64,000 nt of DNA, taken from contig NZ_JAKEVY010000001.1 in the NCBI RefSeq assembly GCF_021491375.1, positions 806,001 to 870,000 on the forward strand, read 5' to 3'. Position 1 is the first letter of the stretch, and the number at the start of each line of letters is the position of its first letter. The notes beneath the pieces were generated by a model. The model searched no databases. It was not told where the DNA came from and was given only the letters and a program-made list of their open reading frames with translations. Position numbers and translations under genes: made by a program. The stretch is from Flavihumibacter fluminis. Lineage in GTDB: Bacteria > Bacteroidota > Bacteroidia > Chitinophagales > Chitinophagaceae. This document shows, in pieces, positions 52,744-63,100 of the stretch.

Positions 52744-54192
52744 ATGAAACATACGATAGTATACAAAGGATTTCTGTTGCTGCTGGCCGTTGGCGCAGTG
52801 AGCTGCAATAAAGACCTGCTGGATTCGCCTCCTTATGGGCAGTCCACCTCCGCGGATTTCTGGAGAAATGCCGATGACGCCGTCTCTGCATCCAATGCAC
52901 TGTATTCTTTCCTGGGCGACGAATATACGTTTGCTCATACGGAACAAACCTGGGACATCTGTTCAGACGACCAATGGAGAGCCGGTGACCACCCGGAAGA
53001 CCAGGCCATTGAAGATTTCACGGTTGAACCTTCCAACCCCCAATTGAACGACAGTTGGGCCAGGAAATATGAAATTGTATCTCGAGCCAATGCTGTCCTG
53101 ATCAATGTACCAGAAATCAATATGGATAATGCCCTGAAAAATCGCATCCTGGGCGAAGCGCATTTTATTCGCGGACTCATCTACTGGCAGTTCTACAAGA
53201 TCTACGGCGAAGTGCCTTTGATTCTGGAAGCCAATGTTCGGGAAAACAATTACAATGTTCCCAAAGCAAGCATGGCTGAAATGGAAGCGCAGATTGAATC
53301 CGATTTTCTTGCTGCCGCAGACCTACTGCTTACAACCAATGACAATGCGAATCTGGGTCGCGCTACCAAAGGTGCAGCCTGGGGTTACCTTGCCAAATTC
53401 TATATGTATAAAGAGAATTTCCCCAAGGTGATTGAATTCGGCAACAAAGTAATTACCGGCCCGTATGCGCTGGCTCCAAGTTTTGGCGACAACTTCACAC
53501 CCGCTACCAAAAACAACCCGGAAGTTCTTTTCTCTATTCAGTGTACAGAAGGCTGGACAGAAAACGTAGCTTCAATTTATTACGGTCCTCGTCCCTGGGG
53601 CGGATGGGGCTTCCAGGAACCAATTGATGATCTGGCAGATGAATTTGAACCAGGCGATGAGCGCATGGGCTACACCATGGCAAAAGTGGGTGACATGATT
53701 GATGCTGGTGCCTCCAATGGCGGATTACAACCTGTTCCGGCCGGACTCACCAACACCGGTTATTTCTTCCGCAAATATGTAAGCTGGAGACCGGATGGCG
53801 GCCTGGACAACAATATGAACATTGTAATGCTCCGCGCTTCTGATATTTACCTGCTGGTTGCTGAAGCAAAGATTCGTTCCGGACAAAACGGAGACAACGA
53901 GATCAATGCCGTGCGCCGTCGCAATAATATACCAGATGTAAGCAATGCAACCATGCAGGATCTTATTCATGAAAGAAGAGTGGAACTGGCTGGTGAAAAC
54001 GAACGTCATCTCGACCTGATGCGTTGGGATCGCGCCAATATCATCGATTTGCGCGCCCATTATGCAATCAACCGTGGTCAGTGGAAACCTGCCCGCACGT
54101 TCACTCGCCCTAAAAATTATAAATTCCCGATTCCCCAGCGCCAGATTGATCTGAGCAATGGAGTACTGATACAGAACCCAGACTACCAATAA
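52744..54192 (+). CDS. SusD/RagB-family outer-membrane lipoprotein
   Basis: The start at ATG 52744 (MKHTIVYKGFLLLL) was chosen over an in-frame TTG six bases before. 482 residues; lipobox VSCNK. Family features: LLDSPPYGQSTSADFWRNAD, LGEAHFIRGLIYWQFYKIYG, and the C-terminal HERRVELAGENERHLDLMRW followed by a PIPQRQIDLSNGVLIQNPDY end. Partner lid of the preceding SusC. Confidence 0.95.
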   Translation: MKHTIVYKGFLLLLAVGAVSCNKDLLDSPPYGQSTSADFWRNADDAVSASNALYSFLGDEYTFAHTEQTWDICSDDQWRAGDHPEDQAIEDFTVEPSNPQLNDSWARKYEIVSRANAVLINVPEINMDNALKNRILGEAHFIRGLIYWQFYKIYGEVPLILEANVRENNYNVPKASMAEMEAQIESDFLAAADLLLTTNDNANLGRATKGAAWGYLAKFYMYKENFPKVIEFGNKVITGPYALAPSFGDNFTPATKNNPEVLFSIQCTEGWTENVASIYYGPRPWGGWGFQEPIDDLADEFEPGDERMGYTMAKVGDMIDAGASNGGLQPVPAGLTNTGYFFRKYVSWRPDGGLDNNMNIVMLRASDIYLLVAEAKIRSGQNGDNEINAVRRRNNIPDVSNATMQDLIHERRVELAGENERHLDLMRWDRANIIDLRAHYAINRGQWKPARTFTRPKNYKFPIPQRQIDLSNGVLIQNPDYQ

Positions 54193-54218
54193 TTGGTTAC
54201 GGCTTTTTGAGCAATCCC

Positions 54219-54272
54219 AAACCGGCTCCTATACTTTTGCAGTTTTGTATAGGGCCGGTTTTTTTATTTTTA
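54219..54272 (+). terminator. Terminator of the first susCD pair
   Basis: AAACCGGC/CCTATAC pairs with GTATAGG/GCCGGTTT, 15 bp with one bulged T, a 12-nt loop, then TTTTTATTTTT. Very strong intrinsic terminator 27 bases past susD. Confidence 0.93.
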
Positions 54273-54294
54273 CATCTCCGCAGTTATATATGTT

Positions 54295-54732
54295 ATGAAT
54301 CAGAACGATTTAAAGGCTTCGCATAAAAATTTTAGTAGCGCAATTGCAGTACTGGTAATTGCCTGTAGCCTGAATGCCTGTACCACTGATTATGCTCCCA
54401 AACTGGTAGGCACCTGGGAGATTGATTCGGTATTTGATTACCATAACGGATTTACTTTTACAAATACGAACCCAAGTCCCAGGGAGACACATACCTATAA
54501 TCCGGATGGCACCATGTTACGAGAAGGAATGGGAGAAAAAAAACAATACTATTATGAATTGAATGATAAACAGCTCATCATTCGAGATTTGCCCAATGCC
54601 AGTGTAGGAAATGAAATGGAAATTATTAATCTGGATAACACCCAACTGGTACTCAAAAAAAATAAACGCCCGCTCTTCGAAGGCAAAAAGGAAGTCCGTT
54701 ATGAACTTCGATATTTCAGCCGAAAGCAATAA
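54295..54732 (+). CDS. Small lipocalin-like lipoprotein
   Basis: A 145-residue protein with lipobox SLNAC and the lipocalin-like pattern KLVGTWEIDSVFDYHNG ... HTYNPDGTMLREGMGEKKQYYYELNDKQLI split over beta-strands. Such small proteins (lipocalin-like / DUF4488-type) are common near Bacteroidota PULs and have no known ligand. It sits after the susD terminator and so has its own promoter. Confidence 0.7.
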   Translation: MNQNDLKASHKNFSSAIAVLVIACSLNACTTDYAPKLVGTWEIDSVFDYHNGFTFTNTNPSPRETHTYNPDGTMLREGMGEKKQYYYELNDKQLIIRDLPNASVGNEMEIINLDNTQLVLKKNKRPLFEGKKEVRYELRYFSRKQ

Positions 54733-54734
54733 TC

Positions 54735-54793
54735 ACTTCTGACGTCTCACTTCTCACGTCTCACTTCTCACGTCTCACTTCTCACGTCTCACT
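54735..54793. repeat. TCACGTC/TCACTTC heptamer array overlapping a gene end
   Basis: Alternating heptamers TCACTTC and TCACGTC, about eight units, the reverse complement of the 37685-37775 array. The distal part encodes the last residues and stop codon of the minus-strand FG-GAP gene (to 54775). Confidence 0.88.
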
Positions 54794-57700
54794 TCCAAAC
54801 AAATCACTGCTCCATTACTGATTCCTGCCAACACCAGATTAGTTCTCCCCGGCCGATCTAATTTAATCAGTGACCTTCCCTCTCCGGTTACACGAAAATT
54901 ATCCCGCTTCTTGGTGAATTGACCATCGCCCATTCCATGCAGAGAGAGTCCATTTAAGGCATCCACTGGCCCATTGATCACTTCATAACTATAGTCGTTT
55001 CCGGTCAACAACAGATCCTGATTCCCATCCCCGTCCCAATCATTCACAAGGATAGCATGAACAGGAGCAAACTGTGCCTCCATAGGCAAAGGCTGAAATT
55101 TCCAGGCACTGTCACCACCAGTTAACAACACACCTGAACGCCATTCATTTAATTGCCTGAATTCGGCAGCATTCAAATCAACCTGGGGAAAGAGGTCCTG
55201 CATTCTTGCCTTTGCATAATCGTTATACAGCGGAAATTTCTTTCGTAAAAAAGGCAATTGCATCATCAGATCGTCTCTTGGATGAATAGGATATGCCTCT
55301 CCGTTAGTAGTATAACTTATCACGCCATGGCGGGTACCTGTTTTACTAAAATCATACCAGTAAACTCCCAGCGACTGATAATCAGACCTGGCATATCGAC
55401 TGTTCAACCCATGGTTACCCAATACCAGGTCTGGTTGCCCATCCTTGTTACAATCTGCCACTTGCACCGTATTCCACCAGCCTACGGTTTTAGCTAATCC
55501 TAATTTTTCCGTGGTGTTTTCAAAACGGCCCTGCCGGTTCATAAATACTGTCACCGGTATCCATTCTCCAACTACCACCAGGTCCATCCAGCCATCCTTG
55601 TTCAGATCAACCCAAACAGCTCCGTTCACCATACCAATTGCTTCTAATCCGGGTGCTTTTTCAGCAGCTACCTGAATAAAACGTCCATTCCGGTTTTCCA
55701 ATAATTGAGAAGTTCCTCCTTCCGGATAATGCTGTGGCCGGATTCTACCGCCAACGAACAGATCCATATCTCCATCCCGATCAAAATCCATTGCAACTGC
55801 AACAGATCCACTGGCTGGTATTGCAGGCAATAGATCCTTCGATAGCGTAAATCCTCCCCTGCCATTGTTGATATACAACCGATCCTGGTAATGAACCGAT
55901 CCCTCAGGAAACTCATTACCACCACTTACTACGTAGAGGTCCTGGTCTCCATCTCCATCAGCATCCAAAAACGCAGCTCCCATATCCTCCGGCATTTTTT
56001 TCCCTTCATTAAGTAGCTGACTACGAAAAGCACCATTCGGTTGTTGCAGGTAGATTAAACCCGATTGATTATAGGCGCCACCTATGAAAAAATCATCCCG
56101 TTGGTCTCCATTCAGATCAGCTACAGCCATTGGCGGACCACCGGTTGAAAATTTATGTGGTATGAGTGGCTGAATATTAAAATCAGTATAAGGCGTTTCA
56201 TGGTGGAAAAAATTGATACCCAACTGTTCTTTTTCCAGCTCAAAAAATCCATTTTGTAACATCGTATACGGAAAATAATAAGCCTCCCGGCTATCCTTAT
56301 ACGAAATAACCAGTTCCCTGTTTAAAGGAGGTGATTTGAGTGTCTGCTGCCGACCATCGGGCCAGTTGATAACAAGTGAATCCAGCTGGTTGATGGCACC
56401 CAAACCAATCAGCATCCTATTATCAACGGAAGACTGGTAACCTCTAACTACCTGTTGCTCTGAAAACCACATTTCAGTTCCTGCATACAGACGACAACTG
56501 GCTCCTATCCCATCCCGGTTTCCTGGTTTCCCTTCCAGCCGTATCCGTAAAAAACTATGTTTTGTTTTTTCAGCAGCAGTATTCCTGTACACAGAAGCCG
56601 GTTTTCCCGTATTCACTACAACCAGGTCCAGGTCGCCATCATTATCCAAATCAGCATAGGCAGCACCGGTAGAATACGCATCTGTACTGAATCCCCAATA
56701 CTTTGACTGATCTGAAAATCGATAATCACCCTCATTACGAAACATGAAATTGTGCAGATAGGCACCCTCCAGTTTTTGCAGTACTGCAAACTGGTCCCTG
56801 GTAAGCGGTGCTTTCGGATCAGTTCGCGACAACCCCTGCGCCTGGTAGGTGATAAAATCCCGGTTCGTAATATCTCTTGGATAGCCATTGCTAATAAAAA
56901 GATCACGACGACCATCAAGGTCAAAATCAGCAAGGAGCGGGCTCCAGCTCCAGTCGGTAGCGGAGATACCTGCCAGTTGGCCAATTTCACTGAATTCGGG
57001 TACATCTCCTTTTATCAATCCTGTATTCAGGTGTAATGAATTCCGCATGAACTGAGGAGCATAACCCACCTGCAACTCGGAACGATAGCGGTCGTGATTG
57101 GTAAATCCCAGCATCAGTTTCTGCCGGTAATTATCCGGAGGCAACATATCCACTTCTACCAGATCAGGGAAACCATCGTTGTTGATATCACCTGCATCAT
57201 TACCCATGGCAGAATAACTGGTATGCTTAAACGCAGAAGTAGCCTGGTCGGTAAATGTTCCATCCCGGTTGTTGATATACAACAAGTCGTTGGAGAGATA
57301 ATCATTGGAAACGAAAATATCCGGCCAGCCATCCCGGTTTAAATCCGAAACAGCAACACCAAGGCCATATCCTTCCTTTAAAATTCCGGCTTCCCTCGAT
57401 ACATCTCTGAATTTTCCATTTCCCTCGTTCTTGTAAAGTCGGTCAGTATTGATCATTTCCCCATTCACCCGCTTGGGACGAATAATATTCGGCCCCATTT
57501 CATCTGTGATATTGGTCAGCAGGTAACAATCCAGGTCATCATCCAGGTCATAGTCAAAAAAAACAGCTTGTACAGTATGGCCGGTATCTGCTAATCCATA
57601 GGCTGCCGCCTGATCTGTAAAGCGTCCTTTTCCGTCGTTTACATAAAGCGCATTTGCCCGCTTGTCCGCGGCATGCGGACCAGCAAAACAGAGATAAATA

Positions 57701-58080
57701 TCCGGGTAACCATCCTGGTTGATATCTACAATGGATACACCTGTAGCCCACTTCCCACGGGTATCAATACCCGAAGATTCCGTTTTGTCTTCAAATTGAA
57801 AATTACCCTTATTTACATAGAGTTTAGAAGCACCCATATTGGAAGAAAAGAAGAGATCCGGCAGAGAGTCCTGGTTAAAATCTGCTACCCCCACTCCCGC
57901 TCCATTATAGAAATACTCAAAACTCAGGATATTCAGTTGCTCATCTTCCCGGATTTCATTGGTGAAATCAATACCTGTTTGCTGCAACGACAGTTCCTCG
58001 AACAGAAAATTTTCAGGCGCTTCCGGTTTGCAGGACCAGCAATAAAAAAGAATAATACACAACCAGCTAATTCGTATCAT
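54775..58080 (-). CDS. Large FG-GAP/VCBS and ASPIC/UnbV repeat lipoprotein
   Basis: The start at ATG 58080 (MIRISWLCIILFYCWSCKPE) gives a lipoprotein signal with Cys near 17. About 1101 residues. FG-GAP/VCBS Ca-binding blades recur throughout (ADFNQDSLPDLFFSSNMG, VDINQDGYPDIYLC, SDLNRDGWPDIFVSNDYL, ADLDNDGDLDLVVVNTG, LDADGDGDQDLYVVSGG). An ASPIC/UnbV domain lies at ~500-590 (GIGASCRLYAG, VRGYQSSVDNRMLIGLG, INWPDG). Such proteins are abundant in marine and soil Bacteroidota PUL regions, likely surface-exposed sugar or protein binders; function unproven. Divergent from the glycosidase gene. Confidence 0.9.
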   Translation of the reverse strand: MIRISWLCIILFYCWSCKPEAPENFLFEELSLQQTGIDFTNEIREDEQLNILSFEYFYNGAGVGVADFNQDSLPDLFFSSNMGASKLYVNKGNFQFEDKTESSGIDTRGKWATGVSIVDINQDGYPDIYLCFAGPHAADKRANALYVNDGKGRFTDQAAAYGLADTGHTVQAVFFDYDLDDDLDCYLLTNITDEMGPNIIRPKRVNGEMINTDRLYKNEGNGKFRDVSREAGILKEGYGLGVAVSDLNRDGWPDIFVSNDYLSNDLLYINNRDGTFTDQATSAFKHTSYSAMGNDAGDINNDGFPDLVEVDMLPPDNYRQKLMLGFTNHDRYRSELQVGYAPQFMRNSLHLNTGLIKGDVPEFSEIGQLAGISATDWSWSPLLADFDLDGRRDLFISNGYPRDITNRDFITYQAQGLSRTDPKAPLTRDQFAVLQKLEGAYLHNFMFRNEGDYRFSDQSKYWGFSTDAYSTGAAYADLDNDGDLDLVVVNTGKPASVYRNTAAEKTKHSFLRIRLEGKPGNRDGIGASCRLYAGTEMWFSEQQVVRGYQSSVDNRMLIGLGAINQLDSLVINWPDGRQQTLKSPPLNRELVISYKDSREAYYFPYTMLQNGFFELEKEQLGINFFHHETPYTDFNIQPLIPHKFSTGGPPMAVADLNGDQRDDFFIGGAYNQSGLIYLQQPNGAFRSQLLNEGKKMPEDMGAAFLDADGDGDQDLYVVSGGNEFPEGSVHYQDRLYINNGRGGFTLSKDLLPAIPASGSVAVAMDFDRDGDMDLFVGGRIRPQHYPEGGTSQLLENRNGRFIQVAAEKAPGLEAIGMVNGAVWVDLNKDGWMDLVVVGEWIPVTVFMNRQGRFENTTEKLGLAKTVGWWNTVQVADCNKDGQPDLVLGNHGLNSRYARSDYQSLGVYWYDFSKTGTRHGVISYTTNGEAYPIHPRDDLMMQLPFLRKKFPLYNDYAKARMQDLFPQVDLNAAEFRQLNEWRSGVLLTGGDSAWKFQPLPMEAQFAPVHAILVNDWDGDGNQDLLLTGNDYSYEVINGPVDALNGLSLHGMGDGQFTKKRDNFRVTGEGRSLIKLDRPGRTNLVLAGISNGAVICLEVRREK

Positions 58081-58140
58081 AAAAATCAGATATACACTCA
58101 AGCTACAAGTTACAATTCCTGGCCGGCTAAGAGGGAGTAC

Positions 58141-58205
58141 TACGTATTTTGAAGACTATTATTCGCAAAAAGTGAAATAGTTGACTAATAGCAAAGTTAA
58201 CTTTA
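58141..58205 (+). promoter_or_regulatory. Regulator site and -7 box upstream of the glycosidase gene (site 2)
   Basis: TACGTATTTTGAAG (58141-58154) with second half-site TTCGCA at 58162, 21 bp on, and -7 box TAACTTTA at 58198, 57 bp after the site start. The gene ATG follows at 58227. It lies in the divergent gap with the FG-GAP gene and may affect both. Confidence 0.72.
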
Positions 58206-58226
58206 GCTTTACTCAAAACTGGTAGC

Positions 58227-59867
58227 ATGGATTCGAGAAGAAAATTTTTACGCAACTCCTTTTTACTGGCTGGGTCTGCTGCATTACCGGCACCATCCCT
58301 GTTAGCAGGTGAAGGCCCCTCCTCTGCTCCCGATCAGGATATTGAACTGCAAAACGATTTCAAAAACACATACGTAAAAAACGTATTTGTAACAGAGAAT
58401 GAATTTCGCAATGCGCAGCCCAACCTGGTACCGGCTCCTTCTTTCGCGCAAGCCAAAGAAATGTTACCCCTCCCCAACTGGAAAGGTAACCAGGCTGCCA
58501 TCGACATGTACTGGAAAGCCTGGGAAATTGCGTTTAAAAATATCAAGGATCCTGCTCCGAAATCCGGCTTTATTGCTTCCTACATAGATACTGCCTACAA
58601 TGGCAATATTTTCATGTGGGATTCAACCTTTATCACCATGTTTGCGCGATATGGCACACGGGCCTATCCTTTTCAGCAAACGTTGGATAATTTCTATGGA
58701 AAACAACATCCGGATGGATTTATTTGTCGCGAAATATGGGGGCTAACCGGCAAAGACTGTTTCCATCGCTACGATCCTACCAGCACAGGCCCCAATCTGA
58801 TCCCCTGGAGTGAGTTGGAATATTACCGCCAATTCGGAGATATTCAGCGACTGCATAAAATCTTCCCGGTATTGTGCGCTTATTATCAATGGCTCCGGCT
58901 TAACCGCACCTGGAAAGATGGATCCTACTGGTCCAGTGGATGGGGTACCGGTATGGATAATCAACCCCGCGTGCATAAAGAATACAACCCGATCTTTTCA
59001 CACGGCCATATGACCTGGCTGGATACCTGCCTGCAACAATTGTACATTGGAAAAATCCTGGTTGAATTTGGCTTTTATGTAGAACGCTGGCAGGAAATTG
59101 AAGACATTGAATCAGAAACCAAATTCCTGAAGAAATGGATCCGCGAAAATCTCTGGGATTCCAAAACTTCGTTTTTCTATGACCGTTATGCCGACGGTTC
59201 AATTGGCAATTTCAAATCAGTCGGTGCCTACTGGGCACTCTGGGCGGATATCCTGGAACCGGATGAATTAAAAAAATTTACTGCACATTTAACGGATACG
59301 CAAACTTTTGCACGCAAACATCCAATTCCATCCATGCCGGCCAACCATGAAAAATACCAGCCGGATGGGCGCTACTGGCAGGGAGGTGTATGGGCTCCGA
59401 CTAATTATATGGTAATTGCCGGACTGAGACAAAACAACCTTCACACCCTGGCATTTGATCTCGCTAAAAAACACCACCAGCAGGTATTACAGGTGTTCAA
59501 AGACACAGGCACTTTCTGGGAATATTATGCTCCTGAAACAACTAGTCCCGGACTACTGGCAAGACCTGATTTTATTGGCTGGACCGGCCTCGTTCCCATC
59601 TCCATTTTATTTGAAGGAATTTTTGGAATTCGATCCAGCATTCAAACCAATACCATCAATTGGGATGTACGACTGACAGAAGAACATGGAATTGATCGGT
59701 ATCCGATTGGAAAGGAAGGCATCTTATCATTACAGGCTGCTGCAAGAACCAGTGAAAAACAAAAGCCTTCCCTTACCATTCAATCAAACCTTCCACTCAA
59801 ATTAAAACTTAGTTGGGCAGGTGGTTCGGATACAATTGATATTAAACCCGGAATGAATAAGATTTAA
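58227..59867 (+). CDS. Tat-exported (alpha/alpha)6-barrel glycoside hydrolase, MGH1/GH63-like
   Basis: A 546-residue protein. The twin-arginine signal DSRRKFLRNSFLLAGSAAL is followed by a cleavage site near LLAG. The rest is a six-hairpin barrel: NGNIFMWDSTFITMFARYG (~125-143), SSGWGTGMDNQPR, YWQGGVWAPTNYMVIAGL (~386-403), GTFWEYYAPETTSPG and FIGWTGLVPISIL. These fit the GH63-C-terminal/trehalase/MGH1 family, where the acid and base sit in the WD and FWE-type motifs. Substrate unknown; an alpha-glucoside or alpha-mannoside is possible. Controlled by site 2 and followed by a strong terminator. Confidence 0.8.
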   Translation: MDSRRKFLRNSFLLAGSAALPAPSLLAGEGPSSAPDQDIELQNDFKNTYVKNVFVTENEFRNAQPNLVPAPSFAQAKEMLPLPNWKGNQAAIDMYWKAWEIAFKNIKDPAPKSGFIASYIDTAYNGNIFMWDSTFITMFARYGTRAYPFQQTLDNFYGKQHPDGFICREIWGLTGKDCFHRYDPTSTGPNLIPWSELEYYRQFGDIQRLHKIFPVLCAYYQWLRLNRTWKDGSYWSSGWGTGMDNQPRVHKEYNPIFSHGHMTWLDTCLQQLYIGKILVEFGFYVERWQEIEDIESETKFLKKWIRENLWDSKTSFFYDRYADGSIGNFKSVGAYWALWADILEPDELKKFTAHLTDTQTFARKHPIPSMPANHEKYQPDGRYWQGGVWAPTNYMVIAGLRQNNLHTLAFDLAKKHHQQVLQVFKDTGTFWEYYAPETTSPGLLARPDFIGWTGLVPISILFEGIFGIRSSIQTNTINWDVRLTEEHGIDRYPIGKEGILSLQAAARTSEKQKPSLTIQSNLPLKLKLSWAGGSDTIDIKPGMNKI

Positions 59868-59895
59868 TTAGTTTACTAAAAACTAACAATAAATT

Positions 59896-59931
59896 AAACT
59901 GTGTATCATGTAGAAGATACACAGTTTTTTT
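59896..59931 (+). terminator. Terminator after the glycosidase gene
   Basis: AAACTGTGTATC pairs perfectly with GATACACAGTTT (12 bp) around an 8-nt loop, followed by a T-run. Confidence 0.92.
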
Positions 59932-59988
59932 ATGCGTTTATTGATTGCCGTTAGCTAGTTGATATCCGTCAAATTAAAATTTCATTTC

Positions 59989-60053
59989 TACGCATTTTGA
60001 AGTTTATTATACGCATATGCGTAGGATGCAGTACAACCAGGCCCATATCTTTA
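59989..60053 (+). promoter_or_regulatory. Regulator site and -7 box upstream of the second susC (site 3)
   Basis: TACGCATTTTGAAG (59989-60002), second half-site TACGCA at 60010, 21 bp on. The second half-site is part of a perfect 14-bp palindrome TACGCATATGCGTA (60010-60023). The -7 box TATCTTTA begins at 60046, 57 bp after the site start. The susC ATG is at 60153, leaving a ~95-base 5' untranslated leader. Confidence 0.75.
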
Positions 60054-60152
60054 TGTTTACTACTGCTAAACATTTGTTCATAAACCAAAATTTCTACTCC
60101 TCTACAATCAGCATTATTTAACCCTACATATTAATCAACGAAAGCCACTGGT

Positions 60153-63100
60153 ATGAAAAAAATCACAGGTATTTTAGTATTCCTGTTCGGGCTTGCTATT
60201 TCCGCAAGCGCCCAACAAAAAATATCCGGAACGGTCAGTTCCGGTAAAGACGGTACGCCCATCGCAGGTGCCTCTGTGATGATTAAAGGCAGTTCGACAG
60301 GAACCGTAACAGAAAATGATGGCACTTACACCATCAATATCCCTGCAGGCACGAAAACACTTGTATTCTCTGCCGTTGGCATGAAAACAATCGAACGTTC
60401 GGTTGGAAATTCAATCACGGTTGATGTGGTATTGGAGCCAACAGGATCCAGTTTCGATGAAGTGGTTGTGATTGGTTATGCCAATGCCCGCAAACAGGAT
60501 TTGCAGGGCGCTGTTTCTACAGTAAAAGTGACTGATAATTTTAAAGGACGGCCGGCATCACTGGGTAATATCATACAGGGACAAATGCCCGGTGTGAATG
60601 TTACTCAAAGTGGCGATCCTACTTCCTCTGGCTCCATCAGTATCAGAGGTAAAGGCAACAAAAATGGTGATGCCGTACTGATCGTTGTAGATGGTGTTCC
60701 AGGCGCTCCTTATAACCCTGCCGATATTGAAACCATCACGGTTTTAAAAGACGCATCCTCTGCTGCCATTTACGGAGCCTTCGCCGGATCAGGTGGTGTG
60801 GTACTCATTACCACCAAACAGGCAAAAGCCGGAAAAATGACTATCGAAGCCAATGTTTGGAATGGTACGCAGCAGGCCTGGCGCACGCCCAAAGTGCTCA
60901 CTGCAGAACAGTTCAACATGGTTTGGAAAGACGCTTCCACTGCTGCCGGCAGAACTGTTCCGAAAACCTACGACCCCATCACCTTCCCTTACGGAAATGT
61001 TACCCGTACCGACTGGGTGGATGAGATTTTCCGTACAGGCCGCATGCAACACTATGACCTGACCATCCGTGGTGGTACCAATACGATCAAAGCGCTTGCT
61101 TCGGTTAGTTATGATGACGTACAGGGCACCCTGATTAATACCTACAATAAAAAACTGACCACCCGTTTGAATGTTGATTTCAACCTGGCAAAATGGATTG
61201 AAATCGGTCAGCATGTATTATATGATTTCAACAAGGGGCAAAGTGCTATCGGTGATGGGCACACGGGAACAATCTTCGGTGCAATGGCTTATCCCCGTTT
61301 CAGCACTGTTCGCGAATTCGGTCCGGATGGCGAACTGCTCTACGGCGGTACCGTTCCCCGTTGGGCGCTTGCTGAAGGTTTCAGTGTAGAAGCCGACTTA
61401 CGTAACCCTGTTGCCATGCTGGAAAAAGTGAAGCATAACAATCCAGCCAATAAGATTTTCTCCAAAACCTCCTTACGTTTGAAACCCTTACCTGGCTTAC
61501 AGTTCCGCTCTGAATTTTCTGCTGACGTAACCAGCTTCCGCAATGAATCTTTCCAGATGCGCTTCCTGGAACCTGGTCGTACGATCAACCAGAATTACCG
61601 TTCAATCTCTAACACCCTCGCGTCGGGATGGAACTGGGATAATATCCTCTCTTACAACAAGACCTTCAACAACGTGCACGATGTAGCCGCCATGGGAGGT
61701 TTCCTGATGAACAAACGCACATCCCGCTATAACTGGGCGGAAGTTCGGGGTTACGCGTTCGAAGATCCTTACCAGACTATCTTCAACAACGGTACCGACT
61801 GGTCAATCCGTCCGAGTGAAGATATTTGGGAAGAAACCTTCGTTTCTGTTCTGGGAAGAGTGTCCTACTCTTTTGACAACCGCTATTTTGTTTCAGGTAG
61901 CGTTCGCCGGGATGCCTCCTCCAAATTGAGCCCAACCAATAACTCGGATGTTTTCCCGGCGGTTTCTGCTTCCTGGAAAATTTCTTCCGAAAACTTCATG
62001 CAGCGCTTTCAACAAATCAACCTGTTGAAGATTCGTGCCAGCTGGGGACAGGTTGGAAATATCGCATCCGTGCGCCGATTCATTTATGCACCTCCCTACC
62101 AGGTTACTTCCTGGCCGCTTTTCCTCGGACCTAACGGTGAGGGACAGGCTTTTGGAATTTTCCAGCCCACTATTCCCAACCCTAACCTGAAATGGGAAAG
62201 AACTGAGCAGATCAATATTGGTCTTGACCTCAGCCTGTTTGACAATTCCCTAACTGCCACTGTCGATTATTTCTCTAAGAAGACCAAGGATCTGATAGAA
62301 TCCATGCCCACTCCTTCTGTTGCAGGGGTAGCATCTCCTCCTGAATTCAACATTGGACAGGTGGAAAACAAAGGATGGGAATTCACACTGAACTATAACC
62401 GAAAAATCGGATCCGTTGATTTTAACATCGGCGGCAACCTGGGTACCTTCGATAACAAGGTGATCAGCATAGGTCAAACCGCGTTCATCGCACATGGCAA
62501 CGGTGTAAACTCCATGAACCCGCTTCGCTCAACAGCAGGTATGCCCTGGCATTCTTTCTTCCTGATCGATGCTGTAGGTATCTTCCGCAACCAGAAAGAT
62601 ATTGATGATTATACCTGGACCGATCCTGTTAGTGGTACTACCAAAAAAATCCAGCCCAATGCACGTCCCGGTGATCTGCAGTTCCGAGATGTTAACAATG
62701 ACGGAACCATCAACGACGGAGACCGCGTTTATATGGGCGCGTATGATATGCCGGATTTCAGCTATGGTTTTAACCTGGGAGCCAACTGGAAAGGATTCAG
62801 TCTCTCTCTGTTCATGCAGGGTATTTCCGGAGTGAATGTATTCAACGGTGTGAAAGCCATGACCTATACCGGTTCCAAAGGATGGAATATGAGCACCGAT
62901 GTATTGAATTCCTATAACTACAATCCAAACTCAGATATTCCCAACCTGGCCGTAGTTGAAGATCCGAACGGAAACTTCAGCAAAGTATCTGACTATTTCC
63001 TGGATAAAGCAGATTACCTGCGGTTGAAAAACCTGCACCTCGCTTATACACTGCCAAGCAGTTTGATGCAGCAGGTATTAGCATTAAAAGACGCACGGGT

